47,036 nucleotides of DNA from JBBQRS01 sp038214535 (GTDB taxonomy: Bacteria > Chloroflexota > Anaerolineae > CG2-30-64-16). The stretch is from positions 1 through 47,036 of the forward strand of contig JBBQRS010000024.1 in NCBI GenBank assembly GCA_038214535.1. The letters run 5' to 3'. Every line of letters begins with the position of its first letter. The stretch's first letter is position 1. Under the pieces are notes generated by a model. It was not told the DNA's origin. It saw only the letters and a program-made list of their open reading frames with translations, and did not search any database. Below, one piece after another: positions 8,336 through 17,660 of this stretch. The position numbers and the translations under genes were made by a program.

Positions 8336-9312
8336 TCGGCGCCTCCTTCCACGTTCTGCGTGTAGTAGACCCAGTATTTCGAGCTCCAGAAGAGTAGCAA
8401 CGCCAGCAACATCAGCAAGATGAAGGTAAACCAGAGGATCGCGGCGCCGTAGCCGTAGCGGCCGAAGGTGAAGACCTGCCGGTAGACGTGGACCATCATC
8501 AGGTAGACCGGCTTGGAGGGCGTGCCCTGCATCCCGGTCGTTGACCATAGCAACATGGGGCGCAAAAGCTCCTGGAAGGTGCCGATCAACGACAGCACCA
8601 GTTGGAAGAAGATCACGGGCGTCATCAAGGGCAGGATGACGTTACGGAACACCTGAAACTTGTTCGCGCCATCCACGATGGAAGCCTCTTCCAACTCAGG
8701 CGGGATACCCTGTAATCCGGCCAGGAAAATCACCATGCCGGTACCGAAGCTCATCCAGAGTGCCATCGAAATGACCGTCGCCAGGGCGTGGGCTTGCCCG
8801 ATCCAGACGATCTCGCCGACCGGATAGATGAGGTTGATGGCCGAGTTGAGCGGGCCGTTTTTTGAAGCAAGGAAGAGCTTGAAGATCCAGGCCACGGCCA
8901 CGATCGGCACGAGAGTCGGCAGGTAATAGGCGGTGCGGAAGAAACCCCGCCCCTTCATCGCCTGGTTGAGCAACATCGCCATCCCGAAGGCCAGCGCGAG
9001 GACAAGCGGCACGAGGATCAGCACATAAACGGTGGTGTGTACTAGCGCCTCCATCCCCTGCTTGTCGGTCAGCATGCGCGTGTAATTGCCAATCCCGACA
9101 AATTTCGTCGTGGGAATGCTGATGCCGTCATAGTTTGAGAGGGAAATGATGAACCCGCCGACAATGGGAATGATCGTCAGGAAGAAGAGGCCCAACAGCC
9201 AGGGGGTTTGAAAAAAGAGGAACCAGAGTGTCTGTCTTCTGCTGCGGCTGAGATGCCGTCTGGAAACCCGTTCGGCGGCAACCGGAACCTCAGCGGTTTG
9301 CTGGACAGCCAT
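8332..9312 (-). CDS. carbohydrate ABC transporter permease (MalF/UgpA type)
   Basis: A 326-residue permease. After a basic cytoplasmic N-terminus (SRRHLSRSRRQTLWF) come TM segments and the EAA loop ELEEASIVDGANKFQVF followed by LPLMTP. The start at 9312 has a GAGGTGA ribosome site. It lies 241 bases downstream of the binding-protein gene, separated by two RNA hairpins, and overlaps the next permease by four bases. With its partner it forms the channel of a CUT1-family sugar importer; the substrate cannot be told from the sequence. Confidence 0.92.
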   Translation of the reverse strand: MAVQQTAEVPVAAERVSRRHLSRSRRQTLWFLFFQTPWLLGLFFLTIIPIVGGFIISLSNYDGISIPTTKFVGIGNYTRMLTDKQGMEALVHTTVYVLILVPLVLALAFGMAMLLNQAMKGRGFFRTAYYLPTLVPIVAVAWIFKLFLASKNGPLNSAINLIYPVGEIVWIGQAHALATVISMALWMSFGTGMVIFLAGLQGIPPELEEASIVDGANKFQVFRNVILPLMTPVIFFQLVLSLIGTFQELLRPMLLWSTTGMQGTPSKPVYLMMVHVYRQVFTFGRYGYGAAILWFTFILLMLLALLLFWSSKYWVYYTQNVEGGAE

Positions 9313-9420
9313 AATATTGTCACCTCATCATCGAAGTATCGTGACGATCCGCAAAGCGTCACGACGCCGTGCCTGGGTGCGCAGAGAACTGCGCAGCACT
9401 ACGAACCGGCGGTCTTGCAT

Positions 9421-9523
9421 GTAGCGCGCACTCCTGTGCGCTGCGCAGGGGAGTGCGCGCTACGAACAAGATGGCGATTGGCAATCATCTGGAGATACCT
9501 GGGTGCAGCACATCTCCAGATGA
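9421..9523. repeat. two intercistronic hairpins between binding-protein and permease genes
   Basis: Hairpin 1 pairs GTAGCGCGCACTCC (9421-9434) with its complement (9450-9463). Hairpin 2 pairs TCATCTGGAGAT (9485-9496) with ATCTCCAGATGA (9512-9523). Both lie in the 241-base gap after the binding-protein stop. In maltose-type operons a hairpin at this place stabilises the upstream message and lowers permease expression; the same role is inferred here. Confidence 0.7.
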
Positions 9524-9553
9524 CGCGTTATCACAGATCAGGGGGCAGCCGGA

Positions 9554-11023
9554 TCAGGCGCCCATGCGGTCCATGCCGTCCTTGATGGCGGCATTGACTT
9601 CGTCTTCCATGGTTTGCAGCATCTCTTCGAAGGTGCCGGTGCCGTTGAGGACCGGCTCCGAATACTTCTGGTAGGCCGCGCTCTCGGGCTGCGGCTCGGA
9701 TTGGAGCAGGTACGGGTTGTATTGCAGGACGGCGTCGGCATACTTGAGCTCGTCCAGCATGACATCCTTGAACTGCTTCTGCGACGGGGTACCTTCAGGG
9801 ATCAACTCGTAGAGTGACTTCAGACCGGGGATGCCCCAACCGCTCTTGGCGCGATCAATCGCCGGCTCTTTGCCGTTGTACCACTCGAAGGCTGCCCAGG
9901 CCTGATCGGGGTTCTTGGCGGCTTTGGGCATGACGGTGCCGGTGGCGGCGTGCGTCGGCGACATGCGCTTCTTGTTGTACATGGGCGCCGGGATATGCAG
10001 GATTTCGTCGTCGGGATATTCCGGCGGGCGGTTGTCGAGAACGAAACCGCTGAACCAGAAGCCATACTGCAAGCCCGCATTGAGACGGGCGAGGAAGTCT
10101 GGCCCGGCCCAGGCCTGCACCGGGTTGATGGGGCTGTTGACGACTTTCGCCTGTTGCAGGTCGAAATGCCACTTGATGGCCGCGACGGCCTCAGGGTTGT
10201 TCACGATGTTGACGGTACTGTAGTCCTCGGAGTAGAGGCTTTGATCCACAGCCATCAACCGGAGCATCCAGGTGCGCACCGCCCAGTTCGGTTCGAAGAA
10301 CCAACCGGTGACCGTGTTCTTGTCATTCTCGACCTTGGTGGCCTCTTTGGCGAATTGGGCGACCTGGTCGTAGTCCATCGGCTCCGTGGTGCTGGGCACG
10401 GCGACACCCATCTCATCCAGGAGGGTCTTGTTGACGTATTGCGAGTAGTCTTCCGAGAAGTCCTTGACCATGCCGTAAATCTTGCCGCTGCCCATGTGGA
10501 AAGCGTCTTCGGCCATGTAGTAATTGTTGCCGGGGGCGAGGTCGTCGGGCTTGATCACCGGCGAGGACTGGAAGTAGGGGGTCAGGTCGCGAATGATGTC
10601 GCGGCCGATGAGTTGCGGGATGCTGGGCGCCTGAATCCGGTAAAGGTCGGGCGGGTTGCCGGCAGCCAACATGGCGAAGAACCGGGTTTCATCCGGGTCA
10701 ATGCGTTCGAGCACGATGGGGGCGTAGTCGGCGTTGAACTGGCCTACCTGATCTTCGCTCAACTCGCCGGCGGCCATCATGTAACCGATATTGGCTGCGG
10801 CCTGTGCAGGCGCCGCGGCCGAGTCGGCGGGCGCTTCTACGGTGGGAGCTTCGGCAGCAGCAGGCGCCTCGGCAGCAGGCGCCTCGGCAGCGGGAGCTTC
10901 GGCGGCAGGGGCAGCCGGCGCAGCCGCGCCGCCACAGGCGGCCAGCGCAGAACCGGCGACAACAGCGCCCATCGCCTTCAACATCGAGCGCCGCGAAATC
11001 TGTTTCCGAACATCGGAATCCAT
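9554..11023 (-). CDS. sugar ABC transporter substrate-binding lipoprotein
   Basis: A 489-residue extracytoplasmic solute-binding protein. The N-terminus has a twin-arginine-like SRRSMLK motif, a hydrophobic stretch and the lipobox LAAC, so it is probably exported by Tat and lipid-anchored. Next comes an Ala-Glu-Pro linker of repeated AAEAP units (about residues 35-75), then a family 1 solute-binding fold (LYRIQAPSIPQLIGRD, AWAAFEWYNGKEPAIDRAKS). The start at 11023 has an AGGAGG site. It is the first gene of the transporter operon. The repeated linker units (GGCAGCAGGCGCCTC at DNA level) may vary in number between strains. Confidence 0.92.
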   Translation of the reverse strand: MDSDVRKQISRRSMLKAMGAVVAGSALAACGGAAAPAAPAAEAPAAEAPAAEAPAAAEAPTVEAPADSAAAPAQAAANIGYMMAAGELSEDQVGQFNADYAPIVLERIDPDETRFFAMLAAGNPPDLYRIQAPSIPQLIGRDIIRDLTPYFQSSPVIKPDDLAPGNNYYMAEDAFHMGSGKIYGMVKDFSEDYSQYVNKTLLDEMGVAVPSTTEPMDYDQVAQFAKEATKVENDKNTVTGWFFEPNWAVRTWMLRLMAVDQSLYSEDYSTVNIVNNPEAVAAIKWHFDLQQAKVVNSPINPVQAWAGPDFLARLNAGLQYGFWFSGFVLDNRPPEYPDDEILHIPAPMYNKKRMSPTHAATGTVMPKAAKNPDQAWAAFEWYNGKEPAIDRAKSGWGIPGLKSLYELIPEGTPSQKQFKDVMLDELKYADAVLQYNPYLLQSEPQPESAAYQKYSEPVLNGTGTFEEMLQTMEDEVNAAIKDGMDRMGA

Positions 11024-11380
11024 ATGCTTTCCTCCTTGAAATGACTATCACCTACCGATTTAACTTCTACCAATGGGTTTCGTTTTCCCACTGGGCACAC
11101 GCCGAATTGACAGGGAATCATCACCCCCTTCGGTTTGCGCAGCACGGTGGCGGAACGTACAGCATCGTACAGTCGCATAGGATCAGAATGTGGGACAAAA
11201 TCGCACTGTGCGGGTGACCGGGGCGCAGATGAGATTGTATCCGATGTTAATCGCTCTCTAGCAAATTGGATGATAACATACAGTCAAACGGAGTGTCAAA
11301 CCAACGGGTTCGCGCAACCAAACAAGAATGCCGTATGGCGGCAAGGGCAGTGTGAAGCAACAAGCGACAGGAGGACGACA
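11024..11380. promoter_or_regulatory. divergent intergenic region with a weak operator-like dyad
   Basis: This 357-base region separates the binding-protein gene (minus) from the NAD(P)-binding gene (plus). A near-perfect dyad, CCAATGGG (11070-11077) and CCCACTGG (11087-11094) with a 9-base spacer, sits about 50 bases upstream of the binding-protein ATG and could be a regulator site. CGTACAG is directly repeated near 11155-11172. I see no convincing -35/-10 pair on either strand. Confidence 0.3.
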
Positions 11381-12316
11381 ATGGCAGGTGTGCAGGCGGT
11401 GACGGGGGCATATGGCTATTCAGGGAAGTATATCGCGCGGCAGTTGCTGGATGCGGGCGAGGAGGTTATCACGCTGACGAACTCGACCGACCGGGCAAAC
11501 GAGTTTGGTGGGCGCGTGCGCGCGTACCCATTGAGCTTCGACCGGCCCGCCGATCTGACGCAGGCGCTGGAGGGCGTCGAGGTGCTCTATAACACGTACT
11601 GGGTGCGCTTCAATTATAAGACGTTCACTCATGCCGATGCCGTGCGGAACACGCTGACGCTTTTCGATGCAGCCAGGCGAGCCGGGGTTGAGCGGATTGT
11701 TCACATTAGCATCACCAACCCAGCGGAGGACTCGCCGCTGGAATATTTCAGCGGGAAGGCGCGGCTGGAACGCGGGCTGATCGAGTCGGGATTATCGTGT
11801 GCCATCTTGCGGCCCACGGTGCTGTTCGGTAAGGAGGACATCCTGATCAACAATATCGCATGGGCGCTGCGGCGGCTGCTGGTTTTCGGGGTCTTCGGCG
11901 ACGGCAGGTATCGGGTGCAGCCGATCTACGTGGAGGATCTGGCGACGCTGGCCGTGCAGCAGGGCGCGCGGCGGGAGAATGCCGTCATTAACGCCATCGG
12001 GCCGGAGACGTTCACATACCGGGAGTTGGTCGAGACGATCGGGCGCCTGATCGGGGTCAACCGGCCGATCCTTTCGACGCCGCCGGAGATTGGCTACCTG
12101 GCGGGCAGGCTGATCGGCATGGCGACGGGCGACGTGATGATCACGCGCGAGGAGATCAAGGGGCTGATGGCGGGACTGCTGTATGTGGATACGCCGCCGA
12201 CGGGTTGGACGCGCCTGACCGATTGGATCCGGGATCACGCGGAGACGCTGGGTCGTATGTATACCAGTGAACTGGCGCGCCGCAGCGACCGTACGTCGGC
12301 TTATCGGAGCAATTGA
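11381..12316 (+). CDS. NAD(P)-binding Rossmann protein (NmrA / atypical SDR)
   Basis: A 311-residue cytoplasmic protein. The dinucleotide-binding loop is TGAYGYSGKYIARQL (canonical TGATGFIG type), followed by VLYNTYWVRF, an atypical-SDR core with HISITNP and a substrate half with RPTVLFGKEDIL and QPIYVEDLA. These stretches resemble NmrA-like proteins and the NDUFA9-like group of complex I-associated SDRs, which often bind NAD(P)H without a clear catalytic triad. The ATG at 11381 follows an AGGAGG site; the open frame extending to 11135 lacks one. It stands alone and is divergent from the transporter operon. Substrate and partner are unknown. Confidence 0.8.
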   Translation: MAGVQAVTGAYGYSGKYIARQLLDAGEEVITLTNSTDRANEFGGRVRAYPLSFDRPADLTQALEGVEVLYNTYWVRFNYKTFTHADAVRNTLTLFDAARRAGVERIVHISITNPAEDSPLEYFSGKARLERGLIESGLSCAILRPTVLFGKEDILINNIAWALRRLLVFGVFGDGRYRVQPIYVEDLATLAVQQGARRENAVINAIGPETFTYRELVETIGRLIGVNRPILSTPPEIGYLAGRLIGMATGDVMITREEIKGLMAGLLYVDTPPTGWTRLTDWIRDHAETLGRMYTSELARRSDRTSAYRSN

Positions 12317-12416
12317 GCAGAGGCGCAGAGAGGCGAAGGGGCAGAGGGGCGGAGGAGTGAGCACGCCACAACATGGCGTCAGATGCGAACGGGCCAACGC
12401 GCATCACTGTCCATTC

Positions 12417-12457
12417 AGAAACCCGATTTCTCCAGCTTTGCTGGAAACCGGGTTTCT
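12417..12457. repeat. hairpin repeat, 'AGAAACCCGGTTTCT' family, copy 1
   Basis: AGAAACCCGATTTCTCCAG (12417-12435) pairs imperfectly with CTGGAAACCGGGTTTCT (12441-12457). The second copy is at 16529-16561. It follows the NAD(P)-binding gene and precedes a promoter by three bases, so it may act as a terminator insulating the next gene. Confidence 0.65.
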
Positions 12458-12459
12458 AC

Positions 12460-12497
12460 TTGACAGGCTCGACAAGCATGTTACAATCAATGTAACA
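12460..12497 (+). promoter_or_regulatory. sigma70-type promoter with overlapping dyad operator
   Basis: TTGACA (12460-12465), a 16-base spacer and TACAAT (12482-12487) make a strong promoter. A perfect dyad, TGTTACA (12479-12485) and TGTAACA (12491-12497) with a 5-base spacer, overlaps the -10 box, as expected for a repressor site. The transcript would begin near 12494 and run through a leader of about 180 bases into the LamG protein gene. Confidence 0.7.
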
Positions 12498-12498
12498 A

Positions 12499-12678
12499 TG
12501 AGGTGCAAACCATCGGTGACATAGTCGCACGAAAAAGCACCCTTGCGCTGAGCCAAACGACCGTCCCAAGCATATGGGATCATCATATGCCGATTAGCAC
12601 CGGCGCTCACATCATCGCCGCAGGTCAGGCCAGCCGAGCGCAGCCAAACCGTTTCACTTGAGAGAGAGTATGGTCATC
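12499..12678 (+). other. long 5' leader with potential structure
   Basis: About 180 untranslated bases separate the promoter from the LamG gene. They contain an inverted repeat GCATATG...CATATGC with a 7-base loop, near 12570-12590, and GC-rich complementary blocks (GGCGCTC and GAGCGC) near the 3' end. I compared it by eye with c-di-GMP, cobalamin and c-di-AMP riboswitch cores and found no convincing match. It could be an unrecognised structured leader or simply spacer. Confidence 0.3.
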
Positions 12679-14337
12679 ATGCGCAGATTTATCCTGGCCT
12701 GGGCGATGATTGCGGTCGTCCTGTTGACGGCTTTCGGCGGCGCGCCGGCGCAGGCCGATGGCCCCGGTTACGCGCTGCTGTTCGACGGCGCGAATGACTA
12801 CGTGACCTTGGCCCCCACCCTGAGCATCCTCGGCCCCGACTGGACGACCACCAAGACGATCAGCCTATGGGTCAAGCCAACCCACGCGGGGCGCGTCTGC
12901 GAACGCTCCAGCGTGGCGTGGTGCGACCATATCTTCGGCGACCGGCCGCGCTGGTGGGGCATCAACCAGGGCGTGCTCTGGGGCCAGGACCGCATCTGGT
13001 TATGGAACTTCGACGGCACAGTGGATCTGCTAGGTGTGCCCTACACGCCCGGCGAGTGGACCCACATTGCGCTGGTCCATGACGGGGGCATGCTACGCGC
13101 CTATCGGAATGGCGTGCTGGCCGCGGTCACCGCCAGCGGGCCGACGCAACAGCCCAACACCGGCGCGCTGCCGATCCTGCACCTGGGCGGTGTGATCAAC
13201 AACGCCGAGCGCGTGTGGACGTTCGGCGGTGCGCTCGATGAGGTGCAACTGTGGCGCGTGGGGCGTTCGGCGGGGGAGATCCAGGCCGACATGAACCGCG
13301 CCCTGGCGGGCAACGAACCGGGGCTGGCCGCGTATTACCGCATGTCGAACGGCGCGGGGCTGACGTTGAGCGACGACAGCGGGCACGGCTGGGATGGCAC
13401 GTTGTACGATGGGAATAATTTTGTCCCGCCGGACGGCTCGCCGCCACAGTGGATCATCTCGGATGCGTTCCCGGATGTGACGCCGACGCCAACTGTCACC
13501 GCGACGGCCACCGCAGAACCAACTGCGACGCCCACCGCAACCTTGACGCCGACGGCGACCGCTACTGCAACTGTGACAGCAACATCCACACCGACCGCGA
13601 CGTTTACGCCGACGGCTACAGCCACCTCGACGGCCACGGCCACGGCGACACCGACGGTTGTGCCGCCGACTGCAACCTCCACGCCGACGGCTACAGCCAC
13701 CGCGACGGCCTTGCCAACTGCAACGGCGACTGCTGTCCCACCGACCGCGACGTTTACACCAACGGCCACGGCGACACCGACGGTCGTTCCGCCGATCGCG
13801 ACCTTCACGCCAACGACGCTGCCGACGGCCACGGCTACGTTCACGCCAACAGCTTTGCCGACGGCAACAGCCACGGCGACCGCGACCTTTACGCCGACAG
13901 CCTTGCCAACTGCTACGGCAACTGCCACCGTCACAGCCACGACAACACCGACTGTCGCGCTGCCAACGGCAACGCCGACGGTGGCGGCAATGGGTGCATT
14001 GCATGTGGGCGACCTGGACGGGCAGAACAGCGTTGCGAACGCGACGCGCTGGCGCGCACTGGTGATCATCCTGGTTCACGACAACAATCATAACCCGATG
14101 CCGGGCGTGAGGGTTTCGGGGGTGTGGAACCACGAGCCGGGCAACATCACCGCCTGCACCACGAACTCGGTGGGAAGCTGTATCATCTCACGCAACAACC
14201 TGCTGTTCGCCTCCGATCCGGCGGTTACGTTCTCGGTGACGGACGTTGCGCTGGCCGCATACACGTATGATTCGGGGCAGAATCATGACCCGGACGGGGA
14301 CAGCGACGGGACGACAATTGTGATTGTCCAACCGTAA
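12679..14337 (+). CDS. secreted LamG-domain protein with Thr-Pro-Ala stalk
   Basis: A 552-residue exported protein. The signal peptide is about residues 1-28 (ILAWAMIAVVLLTAFGGAPA, cut after AQA). Residues about 31-245 form a concanavalin-like LamG domain (YALLFDGANDYVTLAP, TKTISLWVKP, GEWTHIALVHDGG, GALDEVQLWRVG). Residues about 268-436 are a Thr/Pro/Ala stalk of TPTATA-type units. The C-terminal domain (437-552; HVGDLDGQ, PMPGVRVSGVW, NHDPDGDSDGT) resembles Ig-like modules found at the ends of secreted hydrolases. It probably binds extracellular sugar at the cell surface. Start codons at 12658 (TTG), 12670 and 12679 are possible; I prefer 12679 for its spacing from GAGAG. It is a single gene with its own promoter and terminator. 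Confidence 0.8.
   Translation: MRRFILAWAMIAVVLLTAFGGAPAQADGPGYALLFDGANDYVTLAPTLSILGPDWTTTKTISLWVKPTHAGRVCERSSVAWCDHIFGDRPRWWGINQGVLWGQDRIWLWNFDGTVDLLGVPYTPGEWTHIALVHDGGMLRAYRNGVLAAVTASGPTQQPNTGALPILHLGGVINNAERVWTFGGALDEVQLWRVGRSAGEIQADMNRALAGNEPGLAAYYRMSNGAGLTLSDDSGHGWDGTLYDGNNFVPPDGSPPQWIISDAFPDVTPTPTVTATATAEPTATPTATLTPTATATATVTATSTPTATFTPTATATSTATATATPTVVPPTATSTPTATATATALPTATATAVPPTATFTPTATATPTVVPPIATFTPTTLPTATATFTPTALPTATATATATFTPTALPTATATATVTATTTPTVALPTATPTVAAMGALHVGDLDGQNSVANATRWRALVIILVHDNNHNPMPGVRVSGVWNHEPGNITACTTNSVGSCIISRNNLLFASDPAVTFSVTDVALAAYTYDSGQNHDPDGDSDGTTIVIVQP
13480..13985. repeat. intragenic low-complexity repeat encoding the TPTATA stalk
   Basis: About 500 bases of degenerate short repeats (ACGCCGACGGCTACAGCCAC and similar) encode the Thr/Pro/Ala stalk of the LamG protein. 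Near-identical 30-45 base units recur, for example around 13610-13650, 13680-13720 and 13750-13790, so copy number is likely to change by slippage or recombination. A similar but shorter stalk occurs in the protein at 41429-42610. Confidence 0.8.
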
Positions 14338-14354
14338 TCGTTACAGGTAAAGTC

Positions 14355-14392
14355 AAAGGTGCAAGGCACTTCGGAAGTGCGTTGCACCTTTT
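14355..14392 (+). terminator. intrinsic terminator of the LamG gene
   Basis: The stem AAGGTGCAA/TTGCACCTT (14356-14364 with 14382-14390) continues into GCACTT/AAGTGC closed by a short TCGG loop and ends in TTTT. It begins 18 bases after the stop codon. Confidence 0.8.
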
Positions 14393-14401
14393 GCGTTTGG
14401 G

Positions 14402-14430
14402 TTGGCGAAAAAAGATTTGTGGCTTATACT
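14402..14430 (+). promoter_or_regulatory. promoter for the pterin methyltransferase gene
   Basis: TTGGCG (14402-14407), a 17-base spacer and TATACT (14425-14430). The expected start is near 14437, leaving a leader of about 58 bases. It lies just after the terminator of the upstream gene, so methyltransferase and possibly lgt form a new unit. Confidence 0.6.
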
Positions 14431-14494
14431 GACTCTCTGAACGCCGCGCTCATATGATGGGCCGGTCAATTTACCCCTGAGGAGCCATCATCTC

Positions 14495-15445
14495 ATGCAG
14501 ACTGTTCTACGATCTAAAACCGGAGCCGAGGCGCTGATCGGACCGGGGCTGCCATTTGTCGTCATCGGTGAGCGCATCAACCCGACGGGCCGCAAGGCAC
14601 TGGCGGCAGAGATGCAAGCCGGCAATTTCGACCGCGTGAAGGCCGACGCGCAGGCGCAAGTGGAAGCCGGAGCCCAGGTGCTGGACGTGAACGCGGGGCT
14701 GGGCGTAGCGAACGCGCACGAGCTCGAGCCGGAAGTCATGGTGAAGGCGATCGAGGCGGTGCAGGCCGTGGTAGACGTGCCGCTGTGCATTGACTCATCC
14801 ATCCCCGCAGCGCTGATCGCCGGGGTGAAAGCGGCGGGCGGCAAGTCGCTGATTAACTCGGTGACGGGCGAGGACGAACGGCTGGAGAAGGTGTTGCCGG
14901 TGGTAGCCGAGTACAAGTGCGCCGTGATCGCCATTTCGAACGACGAGAGCGGCATCAGCACCGACCCGAAGGTGCGGCTGGAAGTGGCGAAGAAGATCGT
15001 CGCGCGGGCGGAAAGCTACGGCATCCCGCGCGAAGACATCCTGATTGATCCGCTGGTGATGCCGGCGGGCGCAGTGGCGGGCGCGGGCAAGGCTGTGCTC
15101 GATTTGGTGCGCTGGATCGGCGAGGAACTGGGTTGCAACACGGTGTGCGGCGCAAGCAACGTCTCCTTCGGGCTGCCCGACCGCGAGGCGGTGAACGCGA
15201 GTTTCCTGGCGATGCTGATCGCAGCCGGGATGACGAGCGCGATCACCAACCCGCTGAAGCCAGAACTGAAGAAGGCGTGGATGGCCGCGGATATGCTGAT
15301 GGGCAACGACGAGGATTGCATGCGCTGGCTACGCTATCAGCGGAAGCTGGCGCGCGACGCGAAAGCGGCCGAGGCGGCAGCGAGCGGCGAGGCTGCGCCG
15401 GCCCTCAGCGACCGCGATGCGCGCCGCGCCGCGCGTCAAGGATAA
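14495..15445 (+). CDS. methyltetrahydrofolate methyltransferase (pterin-binding, DHPS-like fold)
   Basis: A 316-residue TIM-barrel protein of the pterin-binding family. Recognisable parts are IGERINPTGRKAL at the N-terminus, GAQVLDVNAGL, VPLCIDSSIPAAL, KSLINSVTGEDERLEKV, DILIDPLVMPAGA and CGASNVSFGLPDREAVN. They match methyl-H4folate:corrinoid methyltransferases (AcsE/MtvC/MtgA-like and the MetH folate domain) rather than true dihydropteroate synthase. It would transfer methyl groups between the corrinoid protein and tetrahydrofolate. The corrinoid protein and RACo are encoded 11-13 kb away on the other strand, so together they probably make a methyl-transfer pathway lacking only a substrate-specific MT1 here. 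The C-terminal 30 residues (KAAEAAASGEAAPAL) are a low-complexity tail. Confidence 0.85.
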   Translation: MQTVLRSKTGAEALIGPGLPFVVIGERINPTGRKALAAEMQAGNFDRVKADAQAQVEAGAQVLDVNAGLGVANAHELEPEVMVKAIEAVQAVVDVPLCIDSSIPAALIAGVKAAGGKSLINSVTGEDERLEKVLPVVAEYKCAVIAISNDESGISTDPKVRLEVAKKIVARAESYGIPREDILIDPLVMPAGAVAGAGKAVLDLVRWIGEELGCNTVCGASNVSFGLPDREAVNASFLAMLIAAGMTSAITNPLKPELKKAWMAADMLMGNDEDCMRWLRYQRKLARDAKAAEAAASGEAAPALSDRDARRAARQG

Positions 15446-15452
15446 GATATTC

Positions 15453-15511
15453 ACCACGAAGGAACGAAGAAACGAAGTTTTTTAATTAATATTTCTTCGT
15501 TCCTTCGTGGT
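15453..15511. repeat. 20-bp perfect inverted repeat, 'CACGAAGGAACGAAG' family
   Basis: ACCACGAAGGAACGAAGAAA (15453-15472) pairs exactly with 15492-15511 across an AT-rich loop. It follows the methyltransferase stop by 8 bases and precedes lgt by 24. Relatives occur near 16471-16525, 20090-20194, 23508-23545 and 33603-33664. The hairpin could terminate or attenuate transcription into lgt. Confidence 0.8.
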
Positions 15512-15535
15512 TAGTTTGGTGATTGAGGAGCGGAT

Positions 15536-16459
<924 letters not shown>

Positions 16460-16470
16460 CGCGGGTATTT

Positions 16471-16561
16471 GGAACACAAAGACGCGAAGTTGCGCGAAGA
16501 TCACGAAGCGCGAAGGGCGCGAAGGCTTAGAAATCCGGTTTCTCAGAGAAACCGGGTTTCT
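16471..16561. repeat. composite intergenic repeat with 16-bp hairpin
   Basis: The first part (16471-16525) is CACGAAG-type simple sequence (GACGCGAAGTTGCGCGAAG). The second is a near-perfect palindrome, AGAAATCCGGTTTCTC (16529-16544) with GAGAAACCGGGTTTCT (16546-16561), related to the one at 12417-12457. It sits between the convergent lgt and secreted-protein genes and could terminate both. Confidence 0.7.
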
Positions 16562-16564
16562 GCA

Positions 16565-17623
16565 TTAACGGGATGCGTAGGGCAGGTAGACGCGGGAAGC
16601 GCACGCGGCCTGCGTGAATGTGACCGTGGCGGGGTCGCTCCAGACGCCGGGGTAGCGGTGGTTGGGCCACGCGCCGCCGGAGACGAGTTGCTCGGCGCGG
16701 GGGCGGACGCGGAAAGCGTAGGTGGCGCTGCCGCAGGCGGGGGCTTGAAAAGTTGCACTGCCGGCAGGTTGGCCGATGAGCCAGTCGGCCCATGCGCCGC
16801 CCCCGGCGCGGTATTGCATATCGAAGAGCAGCGAATATTTGCCGTTGGGGATAGCCGGGATGTCGGGGCCGAGATCGCCCTGCCAGCGCACTGCGACCTG
16901 ACGACCGGGTTGCGTGGTGGGCAGGCCGATGATCTGCGCGGAGGGGGCGCGGACGACGCTGAAGGCGTCGGCGAAGGCGTGGTTGCCATGCCAGCGATAG
17001 GGGCTACGCACGCGGGCGAAGACGGTGAGAGTAGACGATTGCGCGCGGGCGGCCTGCTGCATGTTAAGCCAGCGGGTCTCGGTGAAGTTGCGGCGATCCT
17101 CGACCCAGGCCACGCTGCCCGCCAGCGGATTGGTTCCACCGGTGGGGTCGAGGCCGATCATCTTCGCCATGTAGTAATCGGGCGGACAGGGGTTGGCGGC
17201 AGAGCTGCCGCCGCACAGGCTGACCATCCACCCGCTGAGGCTGTAGGCGACGCCAGGCGTGACGGCGACCTGCTGGTAGATGAGAGCGTCGAAGGGCTTG
17301 CCCGGCTCCGGCGGGGTTTCGATGTCCTGGGCAGCGAAGATGAAGCTGTCATAGCCCTCGAGACGCTCGACGAAGTTGGCGGGGTCGTGGTCGCAGACGT
17401 AATAGAACCGCATACGGGTGCTGACGAGATCAGGGTCGCCGGCGAGGAGTTGCGCGGTCCAGCCGTTGGGGATCAGGCCACGGATGCCCGCCTGTGGGTG
17501 ATAGCCGTCATCGCACTCGAAGCCGGGGTTAACGAGGACGGGCGCGCCGGGAGCGGCGGAGACAGATCCGATGGCAATCAGCGCGAGAGCGACGGCCAGG
17601 ATGAGCGGACGTACAGTTTTCAT
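16565..17623 (-). CDS. secreted hypothetical protein ending in VYLPYASR
   Basis: A protein of about 352 residues with a signal peptide (MKTVRPLILAVALALIAIG, cut after VSA). The mature part begins APVLVNPGFE and contains GWTAQLLAGD, an Ig/carbohydrate-binding-like beta fold (VAVTPGVAYSLSGWMVSL, WVEDRRNFTETRWLN, LTVFARVRSPYRWHG) and a fibronectin-like C-terminal region (GSATYAFRVRPRAEQ). The first half resembles secreted modules that often start 'VNPGFE' and carry carbohydrate-binding folds. It ends CASRVYLPYASR; the protein at 41429-42610 ends in a similar WFYLPLILQ. The start is uncertain: ATGs at 17650, 17632 and 17623 are possible and none has a clear ribosome site. The function is unknown. 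Confidence 0.7.
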   Translation of the reverse strand: MKTVRPLILAVALALIAIGSVSAAPGAPVLVNPGFECDDGYHPQAGIRGLIPNGWTAQLLAGDPDLVSTRMRFYYVCDHDPANFVERLEGYDSFIFAAQDIETPPEPGKPFDALIYQQVAVTPGVAYSLSGWMVSLCGGSSAANPCPPDYYMAKMIGLDPTGGTNPLAGSVAWVEDRRNFTETRWLNMQQAARAQSSTLTVFARVRSPYRWHGNHAFADAFSVVRAPSAQIIGLPTTQPGRQVAVRWQGDLGPDIPAIPNGKYSLLFDMQYRAGGGAWADWLIGQPAGSATFQAPACGSATYAFRVRPRAEQLVSGGAWPNHRYPGVWSDPATVTFTQAACASRVYLPYASR

Positions 17624-17660
17624 GCGCGGCATGATGCCACAGGAGATCACATGCGCCTAA

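Noticed and set aside
8336..8548. Longer N-terminus for the MalG-type permease
   Set aside because: These residues are an out-of-frame reading of the MalF-type gene. ATG 8335 overlaps the MalF stop as expected for coupled genes.
12499..12678. c-di-GMP, cobalamin or c-di-AMP riboswitch in the leader
   Set aside because: Short matches such as GCAAACC are present, but the required loops and junctions are not in the right order.
13335..14069. 244-codon minus-strand frame rich in Val-Ala-Val
   Set aside because: It is the antisense reading of the TPTATA stalk repeat in the LamG gene.
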